Source: MPNP01 sp965116235
Lineage (GTDB): Bacteria > Pseudomonadota > Alphaproteobacteria > Rhodobacterales > Rhodobacteraceae
DNA length: 64,000 bases
NCBI GenBank assembly: GCA_965116235.1
Contig: OZ220496.1
Span: 3,162,001 to 3,226,000 of the forward strand
Direction of reading: 5' to 3'
Shown: piece by piece, positions 53,095-62,106 of the stretch
Layout: every line of letters begins with the position of its first letter
Position numbering within the stretch: the first letter of the stretch is position 1
Program-made: the position numbers and the translations under genes
The notes under the pieces: model-generated
Databases searched by the model: none
What the model saw: only the letters and a program-made list of their open reading frames with translations
What the model was told of the DNA's origin: nothing

Positions 53095-53126
53095 GATTCT
53101 AAACTCCTGTATGCTAAGTTGGGCAC

Positions 53127-53155
53127 TAATTAACCTTTTCACACGCCGTTTGCAA
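53127..53155 (-). promoter_or_regulatory. Candidate autotransporter 2 promoter
   Basis: On the minus strand, TTGCAA (53150-53155), a 17-base spacer and TAATTA (53127-53132). The upstream GGCAAAAA...TTGCAAA is shared with autotransporter 1. There is no homopolymer in the spacer here. The call is by consensus only. Confidence 0.4.
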
Positions 53156-53285
53156 CATGTTTTTGCCATGGCATGAAGTTAGATTGAACGAGTGGGTTGA
53201 GTCTGTCAAGCTGGCAGCGGTAATCACCCTGTCCAACGATCAGAATACTAATCTTCATTGTCGTGTTTGATGTAGGCCGAATAGC

Positions 53286-53486
53286 TAGTGTTACATGCGT
53301 AACAAAGGATTTCGATTCTGTTGCTGTGTAATCGACTGTTTGCAGTCGTTCCAACCTCCTTGATGCTTGGGAACCAATCCCGACCACACCGAAGCCAAAC
53401 TGATCCGATCATTCGTATGGACACGACGCATGCCGGTCCTGCCAAGTCCTGAAACGCAGGTATCAAATGATTAAAATGAACCACTA
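53286..53486. mobile_element. MITE copy 2 (IS630/Tc1-mariner-like ends)
   Basis: 201 bases with TA at both edges, inverted relative to copy 1 at 4175-4376. The two align end to end once inverted, with shared blocks such as AATCGACTGTTT.CAGTC, CGACCACACCGA and CAAATGATTAAAA. The end at 53486 is well kept; the end at 53286 has drifted (TAGTGTTAC). Its TAG at the 53486 end is the stop codon of the IclR-type gene. Confidence 0.8.
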
Positions 53487-54281
53487 GGCAAATAGAAGCT
53501 TGGCGGGTAAAGAGACCGAGATTTTTTCTTGTAGAGACCAGCTTGCCGCTTTCAGTCGTTCCTTGGTCTCGGTCAAACGGCTGGAATTTTCATTCGACAG
53601 AATCATTGGGATCACAATGGCCGCTATGGTCTGATCAGCCGCAACTTGACGGACAGGAGCGGCAATCTCAATAATCGAATTATGCTTGGGGTTGGGCGCT
53701 TGAACAGCAGAGTGTTGCCGGCAGTTCTCAACCAATTCCACAAAGGCCTCAATCGCTTCTGCAGGGCGCCCCCTACTAATTTCCTCGACCTTGTAGCGCC
53801 GAATTGATTCGTCGTCCACCGATGTCAAAAAGCAAGCACCTGCTGCCGTTCCGAACAGGCCGTGCTGATATCCAACCTGGGCGCTTAGGCCATAACTGTT
53901 GGCGGCCTCGGCGGTTGCAATTGTAAGCAGACAGTCATTTTGCTGAATGGACAGGTGGTTCGATAATGATGTCTCGTCGCTCAAGCGTTCAAGATAAGGA
54001 CCTGCAAGCTCGGCAAGTTTGCCACTGTCGGATCTAGCAGCTCCAATGTGCGCCAACTTGTCTGTAAGCGAGTAGATCTCGCCGTCGATCCGCTGGATAT
54101 ATCCACGCTCCTCAAGAACGATCATCATCCGAAAAATCTCGTTTTTCGATCGGTCAATTCCTGCCGCCAATTGTGAAAGAGTAGGAGCCCCATTGGTGAC
54201 CGACAGAAATTCGAGTATGTCCAACCCCTTTTCCAAGGCAGGGGCGGAATACTTTTGCAGTTTGGTGTCCCTTCTAACCAC
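53484..54281 (-). CDS. IclR-family transcriptional regulator
   Basis: About 265 residues from GTG 54281. The N-terminal winged helix (ALEKGLDILEFLSVTNGAPT, then LAAGIDRSKNEIFRMMIVLE) binds DNA. The C-terminal IclR effector domain has CLLTIATAEAANSYGL, FGTAAGACFLTS and IAAPVRQVAADQTIAAIVI. AGGAG lies 12 bases before this GTG; a GTG further upstream (54332) is also open. The stop TAG comes from the end of MITE copy 2, so the original C-terminus may have been slightly longer. It is the last gene behind a ribose-type ABC importer and probably regulates it in response to the imported sugar or a product. Confidence 0.85.
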   Translation of the reverse strand: MVRRDTKLQKYSAPALEKGLDILEFLSVTNGAPTLSQLAAGIDRSKNEIFRMMIVLEERGYIQRIDGEIYSLTDKLAHIGAARSDSGKLAELAGPYLERLSDETSLSNHLSIQQNDCLLTIATAEAANSYGLSAQVGYQHGLFGTAAGACFLTSVDDESIRRYKVEEISRGRPAEAIEAFVELVENCRQHSAVQAPNPKHNSIIEIAAPVRQVAADQTIAAIVIPMILSNENSSRLTETKERLKAASWSLQEKISVSLPAKLLFA

Positions 54282-54382
54282 TTTGAAATACTGCTCCTTA
54301 TTGTGAGCTGCGTGGAGGCAAATTGCCCCCACACAACTTGGCTCGTATCAACCAGAGAGGAAAGGATACGTGCCTGCGTGGC

Positions 54383-55351
54383 TTATTTCAAGCCGCTGCG
54401 GACAAGAATCGCGTCTGCGTTTTCAGCAGTCACTGCCTCTGTGCCCATGACAACAAACTTCTCGACCTCTTGACCTCCGAGATACTTGAGAGCCTGCCTT
54501 AGACCTTCTGCACCCGGCGTTGGATAAAGAAAAGTCGCAGTGAGTTCGCCATTCGCGACCCAAGTTACACCTTCACCCGGAAGCGCATCGACACCGATAA
54601 AGATGATATCCTTTTCACGGCCAGCATCTTTCGCGGCAAGATAGGCACCATACGCCATCGGATCATTATGTCCGTAGACCATGGTGATGTCCTCGTGTGT
54701 GCGAAGAGCCGTTGCCATGATGTCGTAAGCCCGATCCTGCTTCCAGTCTCCAGATTGCTGATCCAAGAGGAAGGTCACGCCAGCCTCATTTTCAAAAGCC
54801 TCGTGAAAACCATTCGATCGGTCATGAGCTGGCTGCGTCCCAAGACCACCCCAGATCTCGACTACCGTACCTTTTGCGTTTCCAGCGCCTCCGAGTTTCT
54901 CTACAGCGAACTTGCCTGCCGCTTGGCCGATCAGAACATTGTCGCCGCCAACCCATTGAACGAACTTGTCAGTGTCGACGTTACGGTCAAGGACAAAGAC
55001 CGGAATGCCAGCCTCGGTCGCTTGCTCAACAACACCCGTTAAGCCTGCTGATTCCTTCGGCGAGATCAGAATCGCGTCGACTTCTTGACGGATGAAGTTT
55101 TCGACATCCGCCACCTGCTTTTCAGTACGGTCATTGGCATCAGCGATTAGCAACTCAACATTCTTATGCAACGCCGCTTCCGCGCGCAGGTCTTTGTTGA
55201 ACTGCACACGCCACGGTTCAACCGTCGTTACCTGCGAAAAGCCGATGACGTAGGTGTCATCTGCCCAGGTTGCGCTTGTCGTGACACTCATCGCGACAAC
55301 CATTGCACCAAATCCAAGGACAAGTGCCTTGCAAAAATCTCTTCTTTTCAT
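54383..55351 (-). CDS. Ribose-type ABC transporter substrate-binding protein
   Basis: 322 residues of the RbsB-like periplasmic binding fold. The N-terminus (MKRRDFCKALVLGFGAMVV) has a signal peptide ending near residue 30 (TSATWA before DD), with paired Arg at the front but not a full Tat motif. Sugar-binding landmarks include VIGFSQVTTVEPWR, ILISPKESAGL near 97, VFVLDRNVDTDKF near 118 and MVYGHNDPMAYGAYLAAKDA near 220. It delivers a pentose, hexose or similar ligand to the permease encoded upstream. The identity of the sugar is not clear. Confidence 0.9.
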   Translation of the reverse strand: MKRRDFCKALVLGFGAMVVAMSVTTSATWADDTYVIGFSQVTTVEPWRVQFNKDLRAEAALHKNVELLIADANDRTEKQVADVENFIRQEVDAILISPKESAGLTGVVEQATEAGIPVFVLDRNVDTDKFVQWVGGDNVLIGQAAGKFAVEKLGGAGNAKGTVVEIWGGLGTQPAHDRSNGFHEAFENEAGVTFLLDQQSGDWKQDRAYDIMATALRTHEDITMVYGHNDPMAYGAYLAAKDAGREKDIIFIGVDALPGEGVTWVANGELTATFLYPTPGAEGLRQALKYLGGQEVEKFVVMGTEAVTAENADAILVRSGLK

Positions 55352-55425
55352 ACTATACCTCCATTCATGATGCAGCGTTTACGCTGCGGTTTGAACGCTC
55401 TGGCCCCTTCCTTGATGTTGCGGGG

Positions 55426-56706
55426 TCAGAGCTCTTTCCACCGGTCCAGGCCATGCCTGACCCAAGCGAAAATTCCATCCATCCGTCCTTCTTGCAAAAG
55501 AACAGCGGCGATGATGATCGTGCCTTTCAGGATTAACTGTGTGTTGCTGTCGATGTTGTTGAGTTGAAGGATGTTGCTGAGGAACCCGAAGATCAGGACC
55601 CCAACAAAAGTTCCCATTACGGCGCCGCGCCCGCCCATCAGACTGGTACCGCCGATAACGACAGCCGCAATGGCATCAAGTTCAAGCCCGATGCCCGCAT
55701 CAGGTTTACCTTGACGAAACTGTGCAACGTAAAACACGCCGCCGAGTGCTGACAATCCACCGGCAATTGCGTAGGTGACAATCTTGTTGCGCGCTACATT
55801 GATACCGGCCAAACGCGCCGCCTCCTCGTTTCCGCCAATCGCCAGCAAATAGCTTCCGTAGGTCGTCAATCTGGTCAGCAAAAAGAAGATCGCCAAAACA
55901 ATCAGGAATATCAGCCCGGGTACCGGCAGGACACCCCAGACGAGGCTTCGAAGAACTTCAAAAGTCTCCGTCGCATTGCTGCCAGTGTACACGGGGTAGA
56001 CAGCAGTGTCCTGACCCGCGATGACCCGGGCGAGGCCAAGAGCTCCGACCATCATGGCTAAAGTCACAATGAATGGCTGCAGACGTCCGTGCACGATAAG
56101 CAGTCCGTTTAGCGTCCCAATGACCGCGCCAACACAGGGGACAGCGACAAGAACGGCCAAAACACCAAACTTGCTTGAGACCTGAGCAGACAACCATACC
56201 ATGACGCCAACTGAAAATGCGGCGGCCATGACGACAGGAATCCATGTGGAAGCACTGGATATGGCGGACGATTTTTGCCCCTTGCCCAACTCCTTCTGGA
56301 GAAATAGCAGCAATGCGGCAATGCACATGAACAGAACCGCGCCGGTCGCAGGGACACTGAAATAGCTTGCCGCCGTCCAACCTTCCTGCGTCAGAAGCAT
56401 TGCGCAGATCACCGTGCCAAGTGCCAAAGTCGATCCAACGGACAAATCGATTCCCGCAATGAAAATGACAAGCGTCATGCCGACGGCGACAATTCCAGTT
56501 ACGGATACTTGACGCAGAACGTCCGTCAAGTTGCCAATTGAAAGGAAGATGTTGTTTCCCTTGGACGACAAAGGAGAAGTCAGTGCACCAAAGACAATCA
56601 GAACGAGCAGACCCCAGTATAGCTTGGTCTTATTCAAGATCACGCCGATTATGCGCATGGCATCTATTGATGATGCCCTATGCAATTGTGAATTGAAAAC
56701 GCTCAT
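55426..56706 (-). CDS. Ribose-type ABC transporter permease
   Basis: 426 residues of the BPD_transp_2 family, longer than the usual 320-340. Landmarks are TGIVAVGMTLVIFIAGIDLS near residue 72, IGTLNGLLIVHGRLQPFIVT, GGNEEAARLAGINVARNKI and GLELDAIAAVVIGGTSLMGG. The extra length is an insertion between about 130 and 180 containing an added hydrophobic segment (ASTWIPVVMAAAFSVGVMVW), as in XylH-like permeases. It lies 17 bases after the ATPase stop. Confidence 0.92.
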   Translation of the reverse strand: MSVFNSQLHRASSIDAMRIIGVILNKTKLYWGLLVLIVFGALTSPLSSKGNNIFLSIGNLTDVLRQVSVTGIVAVGMTLVIFIAGIDLSVGSTLALGTVICAMLLTQEGWTAASYFSVPATGAVLFMCIAALLLFLQKELGKGQKSSAISSASTWIPVVMAAAFSVGVMVWLSAQVSSKFGVLAVLVAVPCVGAVIGTLNGLLIVHGRLQPFIVTLAMMVGALGLARVIAGQDTAVYPVYTGSNATETFEVLRSLVWGVLPVPGLIFLIVLAIFFLLTRLTTYGSYLLAIGGNEEAARLAGINVARNKIVTYAIAGGLSALGGVFYVAQFRQGKPDAGIGLELDAIAAVVIGGTSLMGGRGAVMGTFVGVLIFGFLSNILQLNNIDSNTQLILKGTIIIAAVLLQEGRMDGIFAWVRHGLDRWKEL

Positions 56707-56723
56707 TTTGTCTTTGTTTCATT

Positions 56724-58232
56724 TCAGGCGAATTGCATCGCGAGTTCCTTGATTGAATCAACGGACATTTCGGCCCTATTGAGAGTTCCCGTGATTCGAC
56801 CTTCACAAAGCACGATCATCCGATCACAAACTGCCAGGAACTCCGATATCTCCGAACTTGCAAACAAGACGGACATCCCCTGCTCAGCCAATTCTCCAAT
56901 CAGGTCATAAATTTCGTCCTTGGCGCCCACATCGATGCCTCTGGTCGGCTCGTCGAGCAGCAAGATCCTTGGCTTGGTGGCCAGCCACTTGCCCAGCACA
57001 ACTTTCTGCTGGTTGCCGCCACTCAATCGTCTGACAATGTGTTCCGGACCACGGGCGACAATCCGCAACGTGTCAATCGCATTTAGTGACTCGTGCTTTT
57101 GCAATGCTGTCGGATTAAGTCCGAAACGCGATCGTGTAGGCAACAACGGCAACACGACATTGTCGCTAATGGATCGATCAAGGAGCAGACCATTCCCTTT
57201 ACGGTCCTCGGTAATCAGTGCAAGCCCCAACTCAACTCCATCAGCCGGACTTCTGAGTCGGACCTTCTCTCCATTGATTTCGATATCACCCTTGTAAGCG
57301 CCACCGCGTGCGCCGAACAATGTTTCGAGAAGCTCTGTGCGCCCAGCACCCAAAAGACCACCAACGCCAAGAATTTCACCCTTTTTCACCTCAAACGAAA
57401 TATCCTGCAGAACGTTTCGGTGCTCAGAACTAACCGACAGATTGTCCACGCGCATGGTCACAACTTCGGAGGGCTCGGATTTTCGGACAAGAGGTTTGAT
57501 TTCAACCGGTCTGCCGACCATCATCTGAATCAGCTCGCTCGAGTTGGTTTCCGACACAAGGCGTGTTCCGATCTGGTCGCCGTCACGCAAAACGGTCACG
57601 CGGTCCGAAATTTCAAAGACCTCATCCATCCGGTGTGAAATATAGACAATAGCAACACCTTGAAGAGCGAGATCGCGAATGACTTCCATGAGGATGTCGG
57701 TCTCGGTCTGCGACAGAGCCGAGGTTGGCTCGTCCATAATCAACAGTCGCGCTTCTCCCAAAAGGGCACGGGCAATCTCGACAAGCTGCTGTTCGCCCAT
57801 GCGAAGGTTTTTGACCGGTGTATCCACATTCAATTTGAAACCAAAACGCGCTAACGCCTCACGCGCTGTCTTTCGCAAGGCGAAACGATCAATATAAATG
57901 CCAAATTTTTTCGGTTCGTGTCCAAGCAGAACATTCTCGGCCACTGTCATCTCGGGGATCAGGCTCAATTCCTGGTGCATGATGACGATACCGCGTTCCT
58001 CCGCTTCGCGCGGTGATCCAAAGGATACTTCCTCGCCGTCAGTAAACATCGCACCGGAAGTGGCTTTTTGCACGCCGCTGATAATCTTGACGAGTGTGCT
58101 TTTTCCAGTGCCATTCTCTCCCATCAGGGTGTGAATTTCGCCGCCAAGGAAATCGAGATGCACGTCGCGCAAAACCGATACGCCGGAAAAAGACATGCCA
58201 ATCCCACGCAGATTGAGCGCGACAGAAGCCAT
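56724..58232 (-). CDS. Ribose-type ABC transporter, double ATP-binding protein
   Basis: 502 residues with two ATPase domains, as in RbsA/XylG. The first has Walker A GENGTGKSTLVKI, the signature LRMGEQQLVEIARAL and LLIMDEPTSALSQTE; the second has GGLLGAGRTELLETL in place of a canonical P-loop, then LSGGNQQKVVLGKWL and ILLLDEPTRGIDVGA. I chose ATG 58232 (MASVALNLRGIGMSF), which has GGGAGA in front; the longer open frame adds 19 unlikely residues. It is the first gene of the importer-IclR transcript. Confidence 0.93.
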   Translation of the reverse strand: MASVALNLRGIGMSFSGVSVLRDVHLDFLGGEIHTLMGENGTGKSTLVKIISGVQKATSGAMFTDGEEVSFGSPREAEERGIVIMHQELSLIPEMTVAENVLLGHEPKKFGIYIDRFALRKTAREALARFGFKLNVDTPVKNLRMGEQQLVEIARALLGEARLLIMDEPTSALSQTETDILMEVIRDLALQGVAIVYISHRMDEVFEISDRVTVLRDGDQIGTRLVSETNSSELIQMMVGRPVEIKPLVRKSEPSEVVTMRVDNLSVSSEHRNVLQDISFEVKKGEILGVGGLLGAGRTELLETLFGARGGAYKGDIEINGEKVRLRSPADGVELGLALITEDRKGNGLLLDRSISDNVVLPLLPTRSRFGLNPTALQKHESLNAIDTLRIVARGPEHIVRRLSGGNQQKVVLGKWLATKPRILLLDEPTRGIDVGAKDEIYDLIGELAEQGMSVLFASSEISEFLAVCDRMIVLCEGRITGTLNRAEMSVDSIKELAMQFA

Positions 58233-58744
58233 TGATTCTCCCGGTCTTGTCTTCTCCTGTCGATCAACTGCAAGCATGCCTTCTCCCAAAGACGATTCCT
58301 GATTGAAGTTTTATATAAGAAACGCTCTGCATATGTAAACTTTTGGTTTTATACGTGAAATGTTCTGTATATGCAAATCTTTTTTTGACGAACATGACAT
58401 AGCTTTCCTGTTTGCACCGAAATTCATCCAGAAGGGAATGTTGGATGGAGATTTGGTTCTTGCGGCGGGAAGTACAGGATCATGAAGTTGCTCTGGTATC
58501 GCCGGTTCTGACGTCATGCGAAGCTGACGAGAGCATAGGCCACATGGCCATATCCAAGCTTGCAGTGGGTTTCCGCGACGCCTTGGCGCGTGTTCCAGAC
58601 GGAACTTCATTCGTCGAATTGGCCATGAATCCCGCTAGGGAAGGGATTTCACCAGATTTTGATCTGGACTCTGCCTGGAACCATTTTGTCGATCAGGGTG
58701 CCCAGATGGGTCAAGACCCCATGTTGCATCGGAGTTCGGTGTCG
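58233..58744. other. Region upstream of the ribose-type operon
   Basis: About 500 bases. The first 130 next to the ATPase gene are AT-rich (runs such as ATATGTAAACTTTTGG near 58330) and probably hold its promoter. The rest contains a weak plus-strand open frame without family resemblance; I do not call it. Confidence 0.35.
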
Positions 58745-59040
58745 CCATGGCGTAAAAAGTGATGCTCGGGAGCCGCGAAATGGCTCATGCAGTTCAGGGT
58801 CAAGGTGGCCAGGTCGGCGAGCAGCGTATCGAAACTGTACATGGGAAGGCCCTCCGGTGTCAATCGGGTGGCGGTCCTGGCTTGGGCCCGGTCAGAGGGT
58901 TGGGGCGGGTCGACCGGGTTGGGGCAGGAACTCGACTCGGCGTGTGGGCGGCATCCTCGAACAGCAACAGGGCCAGGTGCCGGTACAGATGCCATGCGAC
59001 ATACCAGGCGAGTACGCACTGTAAATAAAATTGGACTTGA
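58745..59040 (-). pseudogene. IS1634/IS4-type transposase C-terminal remnant
   Basis: Two out-of-frame pieces fit the end of this transposase family: LAWYVAWHLYRHLALLLFED (about 58960-59020) and LTPEGLPMYSFDTLLADLAT (about 58800-58860). The remnant has no start and no N-terminal part. Its sequence differs from the transposase at 692-1957, so it comes from another element of the same group. It lies only about 80 bases before the cobalamin cluster. Confidence 0.7.
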
Positions 59041-59117
59041 TCCAGACCACACAGGAGACTTCTCCTCTGGTTGAAATCCTGATCTTGAATGATCACTTCT
59101 GAGCGGATCAAACAACT

Positions 59118-60233
59118 TTGTACCATGCCCTTATCGGCGTCAGTGAATTGGAAAGACAATTGGACAAAATCGGGGTTCTGATCTGTGGCCACGGCTCCCG
59201 GTCGGATGAAGCCGTCAAGGAGTTCTCCAGCGCGGCCAGACAAATAGCACAGTACTTGCCTGACGACTGGGTCCTGGAATATGGCTATCTGGAATTCGCC
59301 AACCCCGTTATTCGGGATGGTCTGGATTCGCTGAGGACACAAGGTTGCACGAAAATTCTCGCCGTCCCAGGGATGCTGTTTGCCGCGATGCATGTGAAGA
59401 ATGATATTCCTTCGGTTCTCAACAGCTATGCAAGAAAGCACTCCATGCCCATCCTGTTCGGCAAGGAGTTGGGTGTTGATCCCAGGCTCCTTGAGGCTTC
59501 CGCAGATCGCATCAATTCCGTCTTGGCAACACCTCAACCCGATCTTGATCCAGTGCCTTTGGCGGAAACCTGTCTCGTTGTAATTGGGAGAGGGGCTTCA
59601 GACCCTGATGCAAACTCGAATGTCTCGAAGGTTGCCCGCTTGTTGTGGGAGGGCATGGGGTTCGGATGGTGCGAAGTGGGATATTCAGGAGTTACCTTTC
59701 CTCTGGTAGAGCCTGGTCTGGAACACGCAGCCAAACTGGGATACAAGCGAGTTGTTGTGTTCCCATACTTCTTGTTTGGCGGGATTTTGATCGACCGTAT
59801 CTATGGCTTCACGGACCTTGTTGCCCAACGCCATCCACACATCCAGTTCATCAAGGCACCATACCTGAACGATCATCCGAAAGTCTTGGAACTCTTTGCA
59901 CAAAGGGCTCAGGAAACAATAACGGGCGATACGGCAATGAATTGCTCCATGTGCAAGTATCGAACGAAGGTCATCGGTTTCGAGGATGAGGTCGGAATGG
60001 TTCAGGAAAGTCATCACCACCATGTAGAAGGTCAAGGAGCTTCGGCACCAGGGTCCAATGTCGCAAGCTGCAGCTTGTGTGATGATTTCTGTACCGGTGC
60101 CTGTAGACTTAATCATCACGAAAACCATCATCAACATGATCACGACCACTCTCATCATCACCACCATTACCCGCACAGCGATCATCCACTGGGTCCGGAA
60201 AGTGTTCGAAAGTTCCTGAAAGGGCAGAATTGA
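59118..60233 (+). CDS. cbiX: Sirohydrochlorin cobaltochelatase CbiX, long form
   Basis: 371 residues. Two chelatase halves are seen: VLICGHGSRSDEAVKEF near 20 with the metal-handling His, and CLVVIGRGASDPDAN near 152 in the second half. CbiX places cobalt into sirohydrochlorin, the entry step of cobalamin synthesis. The tail has Cys motifs (MNCSMCKYR near 272, and CSLCDDFCTGAC near 314) as in the Fe-S long form, then a His-rich run (HHENHHQHDHDHSHHHHHYP) for metal storage. The start is uncertain: the TTG at 59118 is the longest option, and TTG 59148 or 59160 are closer to the usual N-terminus. The next gene overlaps by four bases. Confidence 0.88.
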   Translation: MYHALIGVSELERQLDKIGVLICGHGSRSDEAVKEFSSAARQIAQYLPDDWVLEYGYLEFANPVIRDGLDSLRTQGCTKILAVPGMLFAAMHVKNDIPSVLNSYARKHSMPILFGKELGVDPRLLEASADRINSVLATPQPDLDPVPLAETCLVVIGRGASDPDANSNVSKVARLLWEGMGFGWCEVGYSGVTFPLVEPGLEHAAKLGYKRVVVFPYFLFGGILIDRIYGFTDLVAQRHPHIQFIKAPYLNDHPKVLELFAQRAQETITGDTAMNCSMCKYRTKVIGFEDEVGMVQESHHHHVEGQGASAPGSNVASCSLCDDFCTGACRLNHHENHHQHDHDHSHHHHHYPHSDHPLGPESVRKFLKGQN

Positions 60234-60871
60234 ACTACGAAAAAGATCCCCAAAAGATCTATGAACAGAGTTTTTCAATAATCCGGAACGAAGTTGATCT
60301 GTCCTGTTTCCCCGCGGGGATGCAAGACATCATCATCAGAATTGTCCACGCCTGTGGCATGACTGATATCACAAGGGATATCAGGTATTCGGATACTCTT
60401 TTGGAAACTGGATTGGCCGCCTACAGTTCCGGTGCCGGAATATACTGTGATACCCGCATGACCTCAAACGGGATAATTCAGTCACTTCTTCCTGCAAACA
60501 CCGAAGTTGTCGTTTCAGTTGACACCCCCGAGGTCCAGAGACTTGCAGAAAGCAATGAAACGACGAGGTCTGCAGCTTCGGTTGATCACTGGCATCCCCA
60601 TTATGATGGAGGCATTGTCGTCATAGGCAATGCTCCGACAGCCCTTTTTCGCTTGTTGGAACTCGTCGCCAAGCGTAGAGAACGACCTAGCCTTGTCATC
60701 GCCACTCCAGTCGGTTTTGTCGGAGCAGCTGAAAGCAAGCAGGAACTGACGAACAACGACCTAGGGCTTGATTACATCACTGTGTTGGGCAGGCGAGGAG
60801 GCTCTGCAATAGCCGCATCCATTGTCAATGCCCTCAGTGTTGTTTATCGGCAAAGACTTGAATTGAACTGA
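60230..60871 (+). CDS. cobH: Precorrin-8X methylmutase
   Basis: 213 residues (CobH/CbiC). It moves the C11 methyl group to C12 to make hydrogenobyrinate or its cobalt form. The catalytic His lies in RIVHACGMTDITRDI near residue 40. IYCDTRMTSNGI, then GGIVVIGNAPTALFRLLEL and IATPVGFVGAAESK are family signatures. The TTG start overlaps the cbiX stop by four bases, so translation is coupled. It is the second gene of the cluster. Confidence 0.93.
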   Translation: MNYEKDPQKIYEQSFSIIRNEVDLSCFPAGMQDIIIRIVHACGMTDITRDIRYSDTLLETGLAAYSSGAGIYCDTRMTSNGIIQSLLPANTEVVVSVDTPEVQRLAESNETTRSAASVDHWHPHYDGGIVVIGNAPTALFRLLELVAKRRERPSLVIATPVGFVGAAESKQELTNNDLGLDYITVLGRRGGSAIAASIVNALSVVYRQRLELN

Positions 60872-60891
60872 ACCGATTGCAGTTCAAATGC

Positions 60892-62106
60892 ATGGAAACT
60901 CCCTGGTTGCATGTCATTGGAATTGGCGAAACTGGTCTCGATGGCTTGAACCCCGAAGCCTTGAAAGTGCTGTCAGAGGCCGAGATTATAATTGGAGGAA
61001 CCCGGCACCACAAATCGTCACTCGCCTTCAAGGGGAAGAAGATTCAGTGGCCTTCACCCTTTACGACCATGATCGAAGAAATCGGGCAATACCGTTCTCG
61101 AACAACCGCCGTATTGGTCACAGGCGATCCTCTTTGGTACTCCGCCGGGTCAAAACTGGCAAGGGAATGGCCCTCCGAGGAAATACGGTTCTATCCGCAG
61201 ATTTCGGCCTTTCAACTTTCATGTGCCCGCATGCAATGGAGTGTTCCGGACGTTGAAAAGCTTACCATACACGGTCGCCCCCCTGGCCAGATCATACCTT
61301 TTCTTGCACCAGGCAATCGATTGGTCATTTTAACATCAGATCAAACCTCGCCGAGCATCGTGGCACATATCCTGATCCAACAAGGTTATGGTGAAAGTGG
61401 GTTGACCGTGCTAGGTGAACTGGGCGGACCCAACGAAATTGCCATCCACGGACGGGCCGACTCCTGGAAATCCGTAGAGGCCGAGAACGATATTCCAAAC
61501 TTTCATACTCTGTGCGTTCACTGCAAGCCCCAGGCCGGCGTTTCGATACTACCAGCCGGTCCAGGCCTACCCGATAATGCATTTGCGACAGACGGCAATT
61601 TTACAAAGAGCGAAGTCAGAGCCGTGACTGTTGCCGCCCTGGCCCCCTTTCGCAATAAAGTGCTCTGGGATTTGGGATGCGGCCATGGCACGGTTGGAAT
61701 CGAGTGGCTCCGGCTATCGTTTGAAGGTGAAGTCTACGCCACAGAACAAAACCAAGGCCGTTGCCAAATGGCTTCACTGAACGCGGAAAGGTTGGGAGTG
61801 CCAAAATTCAGGGTATTTGAAGGATTGAATCAGGATCTTGTTGATCAATTCCCTGACCCGAATGCCATTTTCATTGGCGGAGGACTGGATGAACAGCTAG
61901 TCTCCTCGTGCATCGCTCGCCTAAAACCCTACGGTCGGCTTGTTGTCAACTCGGCAACACTGGAATCCGAGGCTCTACTCGTCAACCTGCAAAAGCAATA
62001 CGGCGGCGAACTCATTAAAATCGCCATTGCCAGAATCAAACCCATCGGATCATTCTCAACGTGGGACCAGCATATTCCTGTCACCCAGTGGAGATATGAA
62101 CGGTGA
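60892..62106 (+). CDS. cobL: Precorrin-6Y C5,15-methyltransferase (CobL, CbiE-CbiT fusion)
   Basis: 404 residues in two enzymes. CbiE-type methyltransferase, about 1-200: WLHVIGIGETGLDGLNPEAL at the start, TAVLVTGDPLWYSAG near 80. CbiT-type methyltransferase, from about 240: LWDLGCGHGTVGIEWLRLS with the SAM-binding glycines, then AIFIGGGLDEQLVSSC. It methylates C5 and C15 and decarboxylates the C12 side chain. ATG 60892 was preferred to an in-frame TTG at 60877. The next start overlaps its stop (GTGA). Confidence 0.93.
   Translation: METPWLHVIGIGETGLDGLNPEALKVLSEAEIIIGGTRHHKSSLAFKGKKIQWPSPFTTMIEEIGQYRSRTTAVLVTGDPLWYSAGSKLAREWPSEEIRFYPQISAFQLSCARMQWSVPDVEKLTIHGRPPGQIIPFLAPGNRLVILTSDQTSPSIVAHILIQQGYGESGLTVLGELGGPNEIAIHGRADSWKSVEAENDIPNFHTLCVHCKPQAGVSILPAGPGLPDNAFATDGNFTKSEVRAVTVAALAPFRNKVLWDLGCGHGTVGIEWLRLSFEGEVYATEQNQGRCQMASLNAERLGVPKFRVFEGLNQDLVDQFPDPNAIFIGGGLDEQLVSSCIARLKPYGRLVVNSATLESEALLVNLQKQYGGELIKIAIARIKPIGSFSTWDQHIPVTQWRYER

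Noticed and set aside
58412..58762. Plus-strand open frame of 116 residues upstream of the transposase remnant
   Set aside because: No family resemblance or RBS, and its 3' part overlaps transposase debris on the other strand.
59041..59117. Cobalamin riboswitch ahead of cbiX
   Set aside because: No recognisable B12 box in the short gap or in the transposase remnant before it.
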